Source of the DNA: Clostridium sp. chh4-2
Lineage (GTDB): Bacteria > Bacillota > Clostridia > Lachnospirales > Lachnospiraceae
Direction of reading: 5' to 3'
Length of the DNA: 64,000 nt
Assembly (NCBI RefSeq): GCF_002899675.1
Contig: NZ_PKUU01000021.1
Span: 62,001 to 126,000 of the forward strand
This document shows positions 1-7,314 of the stretch, in pieces. A program made the position numbers and the translations under genes. A model generated the notes under the pieces. That model had not been told where the DNA came from. It did not search any database and saw only the letters and a program-made list of their open reading frames with translations. The number at the start of each line of letters is the position of its first letter. Positions within the stretch are counted from its first letter, which is position 1.

Positions 1-234
1 GAGGTAGTCGCCACAATCGGTATGCTCTCCAAGATTTACGGCCTTCCTCTTCCCCAGAAAAAAGAAACTCTGGACGAAATGCGAAGCTGCCTTCACGAGT
101 CCATCGACAAACTTCCGGTCCCATCTGATTATGCGGAGAAACTGGTCAGTCTTCTGGACTTTTACGATCAAAAATCAGAAATCACCGATGAAATGTACGA
201 TCTCCTCAAGTATTCTTACGAAGACCAAACCTGA
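1..234 (+). CDS. C-terminal end of an unknown protein (5' truncated by the window)
   Basis: The frame is open from base 1 to a TGA at 232-234, giving 77 visible residues. The window start cuts the gene, so the true start is not visible. The fragment is hydrophilic and probably helical, with several acidic and basic residues, no membrane segment and no motif I recognise; it ends YSYEDQT. The gene points towards a cluster of large palindromes that separates it from the leftward amidase. I do not assign a function. That it is a real coding end is supported by the uninterrupted frame and by the palindrome beginning only 10 bases after the stop. Confidence 0.6.
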   Translation, partial: EVVATIGMLSKIYGLPLPQKKETLDEMRSCLHESIDKLPVPSDYAEKLVSLLDFYDQKSEITDEMYDLLKYSYEDQT

Positions 235-243
235 AATTGGGAT

Positions 244-645
244 TTAACTGGGTTGGCTGCCGAAGGGTACGCCCGAAAGCGGGAGGCGGAACCGGAAGTC
301 CAAGGTCGGAGGGGCCGTCCGGGCCGGGGGAAGGAAGATGCTGCCAAATGGGATTCGGGATTCGCCCCTAAGAGCTACTAAGGCCCGTAAGGACAGAACG
401 AGGCAGGCCAGCGCCATTCGCAGTGAACTCTTTATGACTTCGCTGCTCAAGGGCGCTTTAGAACCTGATTCGGAATTCAGTTTCTACCTGCCTCGTTCTG
501 CCCTTACGGACCTAAGTAGCTCTACAGGGGTTCCATACGATCCCATTTGGCAGCAGCTTCCTTTCCCCGGCCCGGACGGCCCCTCCGACCTTGGACTCCC
601 GGTTCCGCCTCCCGCTTCCGTGCTGGTTTTCGCTGGCCTGGTTAA
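244..645. repeat. Large palindromic element D with structured core
   Basis: The outer arms (about 244-401 and 494-645) are imperfect reverse complements and would form a very long hairpin starting TTAAC and ending GTTAA. The tip (402-493) is not simple palindrome. Read on the minus strand it is homologous to the tip of element E (930-1022): GGCAG, a hairpin around ATTCCGAAT, GCGCCC, a second hairpin with loop GTCATAAAGAG, GGCGC, CTGCC. No gene lies inside; open frames here are palindrome shadows. I see no clean target-site duplication. Probably a non-autonomous mobile or structured-RNA element (inference). Confidence 0.8.
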
Positions 646-694
646 AAGCATTAATTTTGCCTTAGTATTTATATAGAATCACTTTTATATAGAT

Positions 695-803
695 CCTCAA
701 GGGATTTTGCGAAATGCCTTCACCCTTTACATTAAATCCTCAAGGCATTTCCGAAAATCCCTTCACCCTTGATGTAAAAACTTACTCTCTCATCCACCAA
801 ATC
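695..803. repeat. GTGAAGGC hairpin repeat, copy F0 (degenerate double hairpin)
   Basis: Two hairpins in tandem (about 698-727 and 738-770) share halves: GGGATTTT of the first also pairs with AAAATCCC of the second, and GAAATGCC with GGCATTTC, so a cruciform can form across the whole unit. It ends CTTCACCCTTGATGTAAA followed by a stretch (TACTCTCTCATCCACCAAAT) that recurs beside copy F3 near 43,780-43,799. It lies between convergent genes, like most other copies. A terminator or REP-like role is inference. Confidence 0.75.
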
Positions 804-829
804 TTTTTTCCTCAGCTAGCCAAGCAACA

Positions 830-1124
830 GCCGGAAAGAAGGGGAAACCTGGGTGGGCGGCGGTAATCATAAGGTATAGAGGATCGTTTGCAGACCCTTA
901 GAGGTACTTGGCCGGCAGAAACGGAAAAAGGCAGACAAATACTGGATTCCGAATCAGTATTTGAGGCGCCCCTTGAGTGATGAAGTCATCAGGAGTTCAT
1001 CGCGAATGGGCGCCGCGCTGCCTTTTTCCGTTTCTGGCGGCCTTAGTACCTCTTAGGGTCGAAACTCGAATCCCCTATTCCTTATGATTACCGCCGCCCG
1101 CCCAGGTTTCCCCTTCTTTCCGGC
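830..1124. repeat. Large palindromic element E with structured core
   Basis: Arms 830-929 and 1023-1124 are near-perfect reverse complements (GCCGGAAAGAAGGGGAAACC at the left outer end). The tip (930-1022) has two internal hairpins. The first is a perfect 9-bp stem CAAATACTG/CAGTATTTG around GATTCCGAAT. The second is a stem GTGATGAA/TTCATCGC around loop GTCATCAGGAG, enclosed by GCGCC/GGCGC. The same tip occurs inverted in element D with compensatory changes in the second stem. There is no coding potential. It sits just downstream of the amidase gene. Confidence 0.8.
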
Positions 1125-1234
1125 GTATCTTAATCAGTTAAATAAAGATTTCAAATTATCTTTCCAGCGGGTAAATAAGATTGCGGGTAAATATTTTAAA
1201 TATAACAGAAGAATTGCTCTTGATAGCTGGGGAC

Positions 1235-2161
1235 TTAGCGAATCCATGAAAAAACTCCTTTTCTTTTTAGTCTTCCCAGTTTCAGAGCTCCTTTATCATC
1301 AGTTTTCAAACAAATTTCGCCTTCAAACATGCTTCCGTCTCCGGTCACACGGTAAAGTTCATCTTTCCAGACAACCCACTGGTTTCGGGCCATTGCGCCA
1401 TTGGGCTTCAGATAATACCATTTTCCGTCTGATCCGGTTTTCCAGTTGTCATGGATCATCATTCCGGCTCCGTCGAACCAGTACCAATCGTCACCGTCTT
1501 TATACCAGTCGTTTGTCACATAGTTGCCGGTATCTCCCAGATAGAAACGCCAGCCGCCGTTTTCTTCCATCCAGCCGGAACGTTTTGGAATTTCATTTAT
1601 ATTATAATATAGTGCAATGGTGTCCGCCTCTGCCTTCGCAAGGGCGTCCAGGTTGGATTCGTTCAGCAGCCATTTGGCGATCTCTGCGTTGGTGTGGAAG
1701 GAATGTTCCAGGATCAGTCCCGGCGTGCCCACAGCGGTGGCGCCTCTTATAACTCCGTAGTAATCCCCGTGGTCTCCCCGGCGGTGTTCGATGCGGGCGC
1801 TCTGTACGGTGCCGATCACATTTTCCACGCACTGAGCCAATGCCATTCCGATTCCGTCGGCGCTTCCATCGATAGCACAGTAGGCGGCCGGATAATCCAC
1901 TTTATTGTTCACAGTGCCGCCTACCGCATTGGAGTGGTCCGATATGAAGAGATCGCAGCCCCTGGACTGGGTTCCTCGGTCATACAGCCCCCGGTCCGTC
2001 CCCTGATGCTCCCGCGTTAAAATCACTTCGATCCCATATTCCTCCAGATATTTTTTCTGCAGCAAATGAAGTTTCCACATGATTTCCGATTCATAATAAC
2101 GGCCGTCTGCCGGGCTCTGATTGTATTTGCCAAAATGACCTGCATCTAAACATATTTTCAT
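1235..2161 (-). CDS. N-acetylmuramoyl-L-alanine amidase with C-terminal cell-wall-binding repeats
   Basis: 308 residues. Residues 1-190 form an Amidase_3 (zinc amidase) domain: it opens with the metal-binding DAGHF motif, has an acidic residue soon after (YYESEIMWK) and the second histidine in FISDHSN. The enzyme cuts the amide between muramic acid and the peptide stem of peptidoglycan. Residues about 195-290 hold Trp/Tyr-rich repeats of the choline/cell-wall-binding type (NGGWRFYL, GDDWYWFDGAG, DGKWYYLKPNG). No signal peptide is seen, so export or release by lysis is open; this architecture is common in prophage and mobile-element lysins. The ATG has AAGG 8 nt upstream. The gene directly follows a small ORF on the same strand. 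Confidence 0.9.
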   Translation of the reverse strand: MKICLDAGHFGKYNQSPADGRYYESEIMWKLHLLQKKYLEEYGIEVILTREHQGTDRGLYDRGTQSRGCDLFISDHSNAVGGTVNNKVDYPAAYCAIDGSADGIGMALAQCVENVIGTVQSARIEHRRGDHGDYYGVIRGATAVGTPGLILEHSFHTNAEIAKWLLNESNLDALAKAEADTIALYYNINEIPKRSGWMEENGGWRFYLGDTGNYVTNDWYKDGDDWYWFDGAGMMIHDNWKTGSDGKWYYLKPNGAMARNQWVVWKDELYRVTGDGSMFEGEICLKTDDKGALKLGRLKRKGVFSWIR

Positions 2162-2213
2162 ATTTTTTACCTTGTCCTTTTTTCTTTATAGTATGAAAAT
2201 ATGTGACGTTTTG

Positions 2214-2396
2214 TTACTTTTCCGATTTCCGTCTCATCTTCTCTTCTTTTTTTGAAGTTTTGCTGATCCCTGATATCCGTAACGCAAGAATTTTGCCGCA
2301 GCGTTTTAGAATTTCCTGTTTCTCATTCCCGGCCGCCGCATAATCATCACAGATGTCTATGATGCAGTAATCTGTCTCGATCCGTTTTTCCGCCAT
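2214..2396 (-). CDS. Small protein of unknown function next to a serine recombinase
   Basis: 60 residues starting MAEKRIETDY. I chose the ATG at 2396 because AGGAG lies 8 nt upstream; the in-frame GTG further up overlaps that site. The N-terminal half is acidic, with a DYCIIDICDDYAAAG stretch, and the C-terminal half is strongly basic (SKTSKKEEKMRRKSEK), a charge pattern seen in small DNA- or RNA-associated proteins. No family is recognised. It is co-directional with the amidase 52 nt downstream and divergent from the recombinase, about 100 nt away. A role as a regulator or accessory of the recombinase is only a guess from position. Confidence 0.55.
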   Translation of the reverse strand: MAEKRIETDYCIIDICDDYAAAGNEKQEILKRCGKILALRISGISKTSKKEEKMRRKSEK

Positions 2397-2499
2397 CTTT
2401 TCCACTCCTGTCTTTTACATTATATGGCGGCCCGTTTGTACATATTGAATCCGTATTTTTGCAGAATTGTTCCCATATAATGACTTGTGAGGTGATGTG

Positions 2500-4077
2500 A
2501 TGTTAAATCCGGACGGATTATATTTTGCCTATCTCAGGAAATCCCGGGAAGACCGGGAGGCGGAACTTCAAGGGGCCGGCGAAACACTGGCCCGCCATGA
2601 AAAAGCGCTGGAAGATCTGGCACATACTCTTGGAATTACAATCGCGAAAATATACCGGGAGGTGGTGTCGGGAGAAACCATAGCCGCAAGGCCACAGATG
2701 ATATGCATGTTAAATGATGTGGAAACCCTGAGGCCGGACGGAGTTCTGGTTACAGAGATCCCCAGGCTGGCCCGTGGAGACACCAGAGACCAGGGACTTC
2801 TTATGGAAACATTTAAATACTGCGGCACTAAAATCATCACTCCGTCCAAGACCTATGATCCCACCGATGAGTTCGATGAAGAATACGCAGAATTCGGCCT
2901 GTTTATGAGCCGCCGGGAATATAACTCCATACGGCGGCGGCTGATGAACGGAAAAACTGCCTCCGCCAAGGAAGGCAAATACGCGGGAAGCCTGGCTCCA
3001 TACGGCTATACAAAATATAAGCTGCCTGACGGAAAGGGCTACAGCCTTCAAATTGTCCCCCATCAGGCCCAGATCGTCCACCTGATCTTCGAAATGTACT
3101 TAAACGGAACGCCGGAAACGGGAAATAAGCCGTCAGGCGCTTCTGCCATCGCCCGCACGTTAAACGGCTTAAAGATACCGCCGCCGCGCTCGGATCAATG
3201 GTCTCCGTCTTCCATCCAAACCATTTTGTCTAACTGCGTCTATGCCGGATTCATCCGCTGGGGCCACAGAAAAACAAAAAAGGTCATGAAAAACGGCAGC
3301 CTTACCCGAACCCATCCGGTTCAGCCGGACTGTCTCGTCGTGCCGGGCCTTCATTCCCCCATCATCAGTCCCGATGTCTGGGAATCGGTTCAGCTTCTCC
3401 ATAAGAAAAAAAGCCGGACTCCCCCATTTTTAGATACCGGTTTAAAAAATCCTCTGGCCGGAATCCTCTACTGCGGCCGCTGCCGAAAAGCTATGATAAG
3501 ACGACCGGGAAAAGGCGGGGATTCCTCCGGATATTTCATCTGCCGCACCCCGGGCTGCCCGACTTGCGGATCGGATTTCAGCCTGGTTGAAAAAGGGATT
3601 TTAACCGCCTTGTCCTCCTGGCTCCAAAATCTCAGAATCTCAGACCTTCCGGCCCCCTCATCCGAGGATTCTCCGGATATCCTGACCCTCTCCCTGGCAT
3701 CCAGAAAAGCGTCTGTCTGCCGTTTAAAGAAGCAGCTGGATAAAACTTACACCCTTCTGGAAACAGGCGTCTATTCTCCTGAGATCTTTCGGGAACGGTC
3801 AGGCACTTTGAATCAGCAATTGGAATCAGAGCTTTCCATCATTGAAAGTCTGGAACAAAAGCTGCCCCGGCAGAATGATCCAAACAAGGTATCAAAAAAA
3901 GCAGAGAATCTCCCTCTGCTTTCCATCTATTCCGACCTGTCGGTGGAGGATCAAAATGCCCTTTTAAAGGAATTGCTTCTCCGGGTGGAATATACAAAAG
4001 ATATCCGCGGAACAAAAAATAATCACCCCAAATTCCACCTGAGAATTTATCCCAAAATTGTGGGGAATACGGATTAA
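2500..4077 (+). CDS. Large serine recombinase (resolvase/integrase family)
   Basis: 525 residues. The N-terminal catalytic domain (about 6-150) carries the nucleophile in YLRKSRED (Ser15) and the family arginines in IPRLARGD. A recombinase domain follows (about 165-280: PYGYTKYKL, ARTLNGLKIPPP, ILSNCVYAG). Then comes a zinc ribbon (CGRCRKAM with a later CRTPGCPTCG) and a coiled-coil tail. Length and order match large serine integrases that insert or excise mobile elements. The ATG at 2500 is preferred to the GTG at 2497 because GAGGTG is 5 nt upstream. The attachment site is not identified. The nearby lysin-like amidase suggests a remnant element, but no structural or transfer genes are present in the window. 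Confidence 0.9.
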   Translation: MLNPDGLYFAYLRKSREDREAELQGAGETLARHEKALEDLAHTLGITIAKIYREVVSGETIAARPQMICMLNDVETLRPDGVLVTEIPRLARGDTRDQGLLMETFKYCGTKIITPSKTYDPTDEFDEEYAEFGLFMSRREYNSIRRRLMNGKTASAKEGKYAGSLAPYGYTKYKLPDGKGYSLQIVPHQAQIVHLIFEMYLNGTPETGNKPSGASAIARTLNGLKIPPPRSDQWSPSSIQTILSNCVYAGFIRWGHRKTKKVMKNGSLTRTHPVQPDCLVVPGLHSPIISPDVWESVQLLHKKKSRTPPFLDTGLKNPLAGILYCGRCRKAMIRRPGKGGDSSGYFICRTPGCPTCGSDFSLVEKGILTALSSWLQNLRISDLPAPSSEDSPDILTLSLASRKASVCRLKKQLDKTYTLLETGVYSPEIFRERSGTLNQQLESELSIIESLEQKLPRQNDPNKVSKKAENLPLLSIYSDLSVEDQNALLKELLLRVEYTKDIRGTKNNHPKFHLRIYPKIVGNTD

Positions 4078-4167
4078 AGTTTTCATTGTTTTTCAAATGG
4101 ATTCCCAAAAGAACGGGAAAACTCAGCCAGGAAATGAAAAGACTTTATCCCGAAAATTATCCATATA

Positions 4168-4209
4168 AAAACTGAGGATTCTCTCCAAAAACAAGAAAAT
4201 CCTCAGTTT
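4168..4209 (-). terminator. Intrinsic terminator at the end of the met-DUF975 operon
   Basis: A 12-bp stem, AAACTGAGGATT paired with AATCCTCAGTTT, is separated by a purine-rich loop. On the minus strand it is followed by a short T run, so it best serves the leftward operon ending at 4394; it may also stop the rightward recombinase transcript. The rest of the 4078-4393 gap shows nothing recognisable. Confidence 0.6.
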
Positions 4210-4393
4210 CCATATTCTAAATATAAAGTTTTATCTCATTCTGTCCAGCAGCCTGTTAACCGGTTATCCCGGCGAAAAAGTATCCTCTTACCGCTAAAAC
4301 ATTAATCACCAACACATTTAACGCTTTCTTTCACAAATACGCATAGAACAAATCACCTTTTACTCATTTACTGTATACTATGCGCATTGGCAG

Positions 4394-5281
4394 CTAAATG
4401 TCTTCCTCTGTATGCTCTTCATTTGCAGGGATAACCTCCGTCTGTTCCATTCTGTACGGTTCCCTCTGATTCTGATACATATATTCCTGTACGGGTTCTT
4501 CCGGCACGGCATAGGCAGCCGCCTGCTGCTCCCTGATATCCATATAAAAATACGTAAATGTACAGCCCATATATGGCACCAGCCATAAAAAAGCAAGTCC
4601 TATGGATAAATAACCCAATAGGAACCAACCAATAAAGCTGATTATCAGGCGGAAATAGCGCCCTCTGTTGCCATGCATCATACGGTAGCTTTCACGCAGC
4701 GCTTCCATGATTCCTTTTTGCGGTTCATCCACCAGAATATAGAGGGTAAGGCCAAAATTCATGTAAAATAAGAACATGAGGACGTAAATGAGAAGCATAG
4801 ATCCCCAGTCGAGTACAATATTAAGGACAAAACTGTGAGTAAGCATCCCAACCATGCTGATTAAAAAGTTAAACCCGGTCATGACCACAACCAGTCCTAT
4901 AATAATAAACGAAATAAGTAAAAATTTACCCGGCGTGTTCTTAAATGCGAATAAAAGGTCGCCCAGCGCATACCGTCTTCCTTTACAGATGTTTAAGTAA
5001 AGATTGATATACCCCGGCATCAGCATATATTCGATAACTAATGACGCGAAAAGGATGGCCACACCTATAATAATGATTATGATTACCGGAGCGTTGGATG
5101 CCCTGGAGTTACCAGAAAACAAAGCGGCAAATACGCCGATTATGGCAAAAAAGTAAATTACCATCACTAATCCTGCCGCTACGGCATAATTTACAAGAAT
5201 CGCGCCCACGGCTGTTCCATATTTTCCCAGCAGAGCCCGCTTTGCAAGCTGTTTTAATTCTGCAGATGTTCTGCCTCTCAT
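4394..5281 (-). CDS. DUF975 family integral membrane protein
   Basis: 295 residues. It starts MRGRTSAELKQLAKRALLGKYG, the typical DUF975 opening, then has about six membrane segments between residues 20 and 235 and a conserved-looking loop LNICKGRRYALGDLLFAF. The last 50 residues form a polar tail rich in Gln, Glu and Tyr. Function of the family is unknown. Its start overlaps the stop of the DUF4190 gene by 4 nt (ATGA), so the two are translationally coupled. Together they follow metQ after only 18 nt, which places them in the methionine transporter transcript. This linkage is unusual. Confidence 0.85.
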   Translation of the reverse strand: MRGRTSAELKQLAKRALLGKYGTAVGAILVNYAVAAGLVMVIYFFAIIGVFAALFSGNSRASNAPVIIIIIIGVAILFASLVIEYMLMPGYINLYLNICKGRRYALGDLLFAFKNTPGKFLLISFIIIGLVVVMTGFNFLISMVGMLTHSFVLNIVLDWGSMLLIYVLMFLFYMNFGLTLYILVDEPQKGIMEALRESYRMMHGNRGRYFRLIISFIGWFLLGYLSIGLAFLWLVPYMGCTFTYFYMDIREQQAAAYAVPEEPVQEYMYQNQREPYRMEQTEVIPANEEHTEEDI

Positions 5282-5583
5282 AGCATACCTCCCGGAATTA
5301 TAGTCTGAAAACCGTACAAACTGGATGAAAGGTCAAAAGAACCGGCTGCGATCAGCACAAACCATCCAATTAAGAGAATTCCCGATAAAACCAGGCCGAC
5401 GATGCTGGTGACAAGGCCCGCCTTCGCATGTCCTTCAAATGTTTCATTCACTCTGGACAAACAGGCAAATAATAGTCCTAAGGATGAAAACATAACGCCG
5501 ATAAAACAACAGCAGGATAATACGATCGACAGGATTCCCATCACCAAAGACGCTGTTGCCATGTTATTTTTTTGTGGCTGCAT
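5278..5583 (-). CDS. DUF4190-type small membrane protein
   Basis: 101 residues with two or three hydrophobic segments: about 9-40 (with a CCCF stretch), 55-75 and 76-90. A loop reading RVNETFEGHAKAGLVTSIVG between the first and second is typical of DUF4190 proteins. No catalytic motif is seen and the role is unknown. AAGGAG is placed 7 nt before the ATG. It begins 18 nt after metQ and overlaps the DUF975 gene, so it is probably co-transcribed with both. Confidence 0.8.
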   Translation of the reverse strand: MQPQKNNMATASLVMGILSIVLSCCCFIGVMFSSLGLLFACLSRVNETFEGHAKAGLVTSIVGLVLSGILLIGWFVLIAAGSFDLSSSLYGFQTIIPGGML

Positions 5584-5601
5584 AACAGTTCTCCTTCACG
5601 T

Positions 5602-6522
5602 TTAGTTTAAAGGAACTACTGCTCCCTCATACGTATCTTCAATATACTTCGTAACCGTATCACTTGTCAATGCATCAATTAATGCAAGAACGGCCGGATC
5701 ATTTTCATTTCCATTTTTTACACACACAACATTTCCGTAAGTAACGGCTGCTACGGACTTTGCATCTTCAATTGCCAATGCGTCAGAAACCTTAAATCCT
5801 GCCTGAATTGCATAGTTTCCGTTAATAACTGCGATATCCACATCCTTGATAGCGCGCGGAATCTGAGCTGCTTCACTCTCGATGATATCCAGTTTTTTCT
5901 CATTTTCCACAATGTCTTTTTTCGTTGCGGTAAGTCCTGCGCCTTCTTTTAACTTAATTAAGCCCTGTGCTTCCAAAAGAAGAAGCGCTCTCGCTTCATT
6001 GGTCGTATCGTTTGGAACTACTACTTTAGCACCGTCTTTTAATTCCTCTAAAGACGCCGTCCTGCCTGCATAGATGCCGAACGGTTCATAGTGAATCGGC
6101 TTTACGGATACCAGGTCCGTGCCTTTTTCTACGTTGAACTGCTCTAAGTAAGGAAGGTGCTGGAAGTAGTTGGCATCCAGATCGCCGCTTTCTACAGCCA
6201 GGTTTGGCTGAACATAATCGTTGTATTCTTTAATTACCAGATCATATCCGGCTTCAGCCATCAGCGGTTTTGCCGCTTCCAGAATCTGAGCATGGGGAGC
6301 CGGACTCGCTCCTACCGTAAATTTCACCAGTTCTTTTGCTTCTGTGGATTCCTCTTTTGCCGCTTCTGAAGTCTCACCTTTTTCTGCGGTTGTTTCTCCG
6401 GCTGAAGCCGCCTGAGTTGTTTCCGCCTTTGAAGATTCCGCCGGCTTATTTCCGCCGCCGCATCCGGTTAATACCGCTGCTGTCAAAGACGCTGCTGCCA
6501 GTACACACACTAATTTTTTCAT
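5602..6522 (-). CDS. metQ: Methionine ABC transporter substrate-binding lipoprotein (NlpA/MetQ family)
   Basis: 306 residues from the ATG at 6522, which has GGAGG 5 nt upstream; an upstream in-frame start adds only a few residues. A lipoprotein signal ends at the lipobox LTGC (Cys21), followed by a Ser/Glu-rich linker (about 22-68). The binding domain begins VKFTVGASPAPHAQILEAAK and contains DLVIKEYNDYVQPNLAV and DANYFQHLPYLEQFN, hallmarks of the NlpA family. It is the membrane-anchored capture protein for MetN-MetI. It is separated from metI by 129 nt that contain an inserted hairpin element (6584-6647), which may uncouple its mRNA level from the other two genes. Confidence 0.95.
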   Translation of the reverse strand: MKKLVCVLAAASLTAAVLTGCGGGNKPAESSKAETTQAASAGETTAEKGETSEAAKEESTEAKELVKFTVGASPAPHAQILEAAKPLMAEAGYDLVIKEYNDYVQPNLAVESGDLDANYFQHLPYLEQFNVEKGTDLVSVKPIHYEPFGIYAGRTASLEELKDGAKVVVPNDTTNEARALLLLEAQGLIKLKEGAGLTATKKDIVENEKKLDIIESEAAQIPRAIKDVDIAVINGNYAIQAGFKVSDALAIEDAKSVAAVTYGNVVCVKNGNENDPAVLALIDALTSDTVTKYIEDTYEGAVVPLN

Positions 6523-6575
6523 AATTTCCTCCATTCCGCCGCATTTGCGGCACTTTAATCTATGCTAAAAGAGAT

Positions 6576-6655
6576 CCGGCTATGTTACTATTCGCGGCCC
6601 CGGGGACCTATGCGGTCCGGTCTGGTTCCGGGGCCGTGAATAGTAACCCGGCTAT
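6576..6655. mobile_element. MITE-like hairpin element A with 8-bp target-site duplication
   Basis: The element occupies 6584-6647 (64 bp) and starts GTTACTATTCGCGGCCCCGG; its right end read in reverse is GTTACTATTCACGGCCCCGG. It folds into one GC-rich hairpin. It is bracketed by a perfect direct repeat, CCGGCTAT, at 6576-6583 and 6648-6655. The duplicated target includes the TAG stop codon of metI (6652-6654). It carries no gene and is the shortest of three copies (A, B, C) in the window. Confidence 0.9.
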
Positions 6656-7314
6656 CGGATTCTCTTATCGCTCAACCTTGACATTCTCATGCCTGTTTCC
6701 TGAATAATCTGAACGATGATAACCAAAATTGCCACAGTAATCAGCATCATATCCGTCTGATACCGGTAATAACCGTAGTTGATCGCAATTGCGCCCAAAC
6801 CGCCGCCGCCGACAAAACCGGCCATAGCGGAGTATCCCAGGATCGTGGTGACGGAAATCGCCGCGCCCACTAAAAGTGACGGCTTCGCTTCCGGAAGAAG
6901 CACTTTCCATATGATCTGGGAAGTGGAAGCACCCATGGACTTTGCCGCTTCAATGACGCCGGCATCCACTTCTTTGAACGAAGATTCCACCATGCGGGCC
7001 ACATAAGGCGCAGCCGCAATCACTAACGGAGGCACGACTGCCTTGGCTCCCAAAGTGGTTCCCACCAAAAATCTGGTGAGAGGGATAACCATGATCAAAA
7101 GAATAATAAAGGGAACCGACCGAAGCAGGTTAATCACAAGCCCCAAAACCTTCTGCACCGTTGGAACGGGGCAGATTCCTTCTTTATCCGTCACAACCAA
7201 AATGATTCCCAGCGGAATACCGATCAGGTAGGACAAAAAAGAGGAAGCAAATGTCATAAAAAGAGTTTCCATAATACCAACGCCAAGCATTTCAAGTGTA
7301 GTCGCATCAAACAT
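6652..7314 (-). CDS. metI: Methionine ABC transporter permease
   Basis: 220 residues with five membrane segments. It contains the cytoplasmic coupling motif of binding-protein-dependent permeases (EAAKSMGASTSQIIWKVLLPEA, about residues 141-162). Sequence and length match MetI, which forms the membrane channel for D/L-methionine uptake with MetN. The ATG lies within the last codons of metN (8-nt overlap), so translation is coupled. Its stop codon lies in the 8-bp target duplicated by element A, so the insertion happened exactly at the gene's end without breaking the protein. Confidence 0.95.
   Translation of the reverse strand: MFDATTLEMLGVGIMETLFMTFASSFLSYLIGIPLGIILVVTDKEGICPVPTVQKVLGLVINLLRSVPFIILLIMVIPLTRFLVGTTLGAKAVVPPLVIAAAPYVARMVESSFKEVDAGVIEAAKSMGASTSQIIWKVLLPEAKPSLLVGAAISVTTILGYSAMAGFVGGGGLGAIAINYGYYRYQTDMMLITVAILVIIVQIIQETGMRMSRLSDKRIR

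Noticed and set aside
244..645. Long palindromes as HEARO/OMEGA-type guide RNAs
   Set aside because: No IscB/IsrB/TnpB-like gene is nearby, and the shared core does not resemble the conserved parts of those RNAs that I know.
338..676. Open reading frame across palindrome D
   Set aside because: It runs through both arms of the inverted repeat, has no ribosome site and no protein-like composition; a by-product of GC-rich palindrome.
1050..1085. tRNA T-arm-like stretch (GGGTCGAAACTCGAATCCCC) in element E
   Set aside because: No acceptor stem, D-arm or anticodon arm can be built around it; the bases pair with the opposite palindrome arm instead.
1084..1752. Long rightward open frame overlapping the amidase gene
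   Set aside because: It is antisense to the well-supported amidase domain and starts inside palindrome E.
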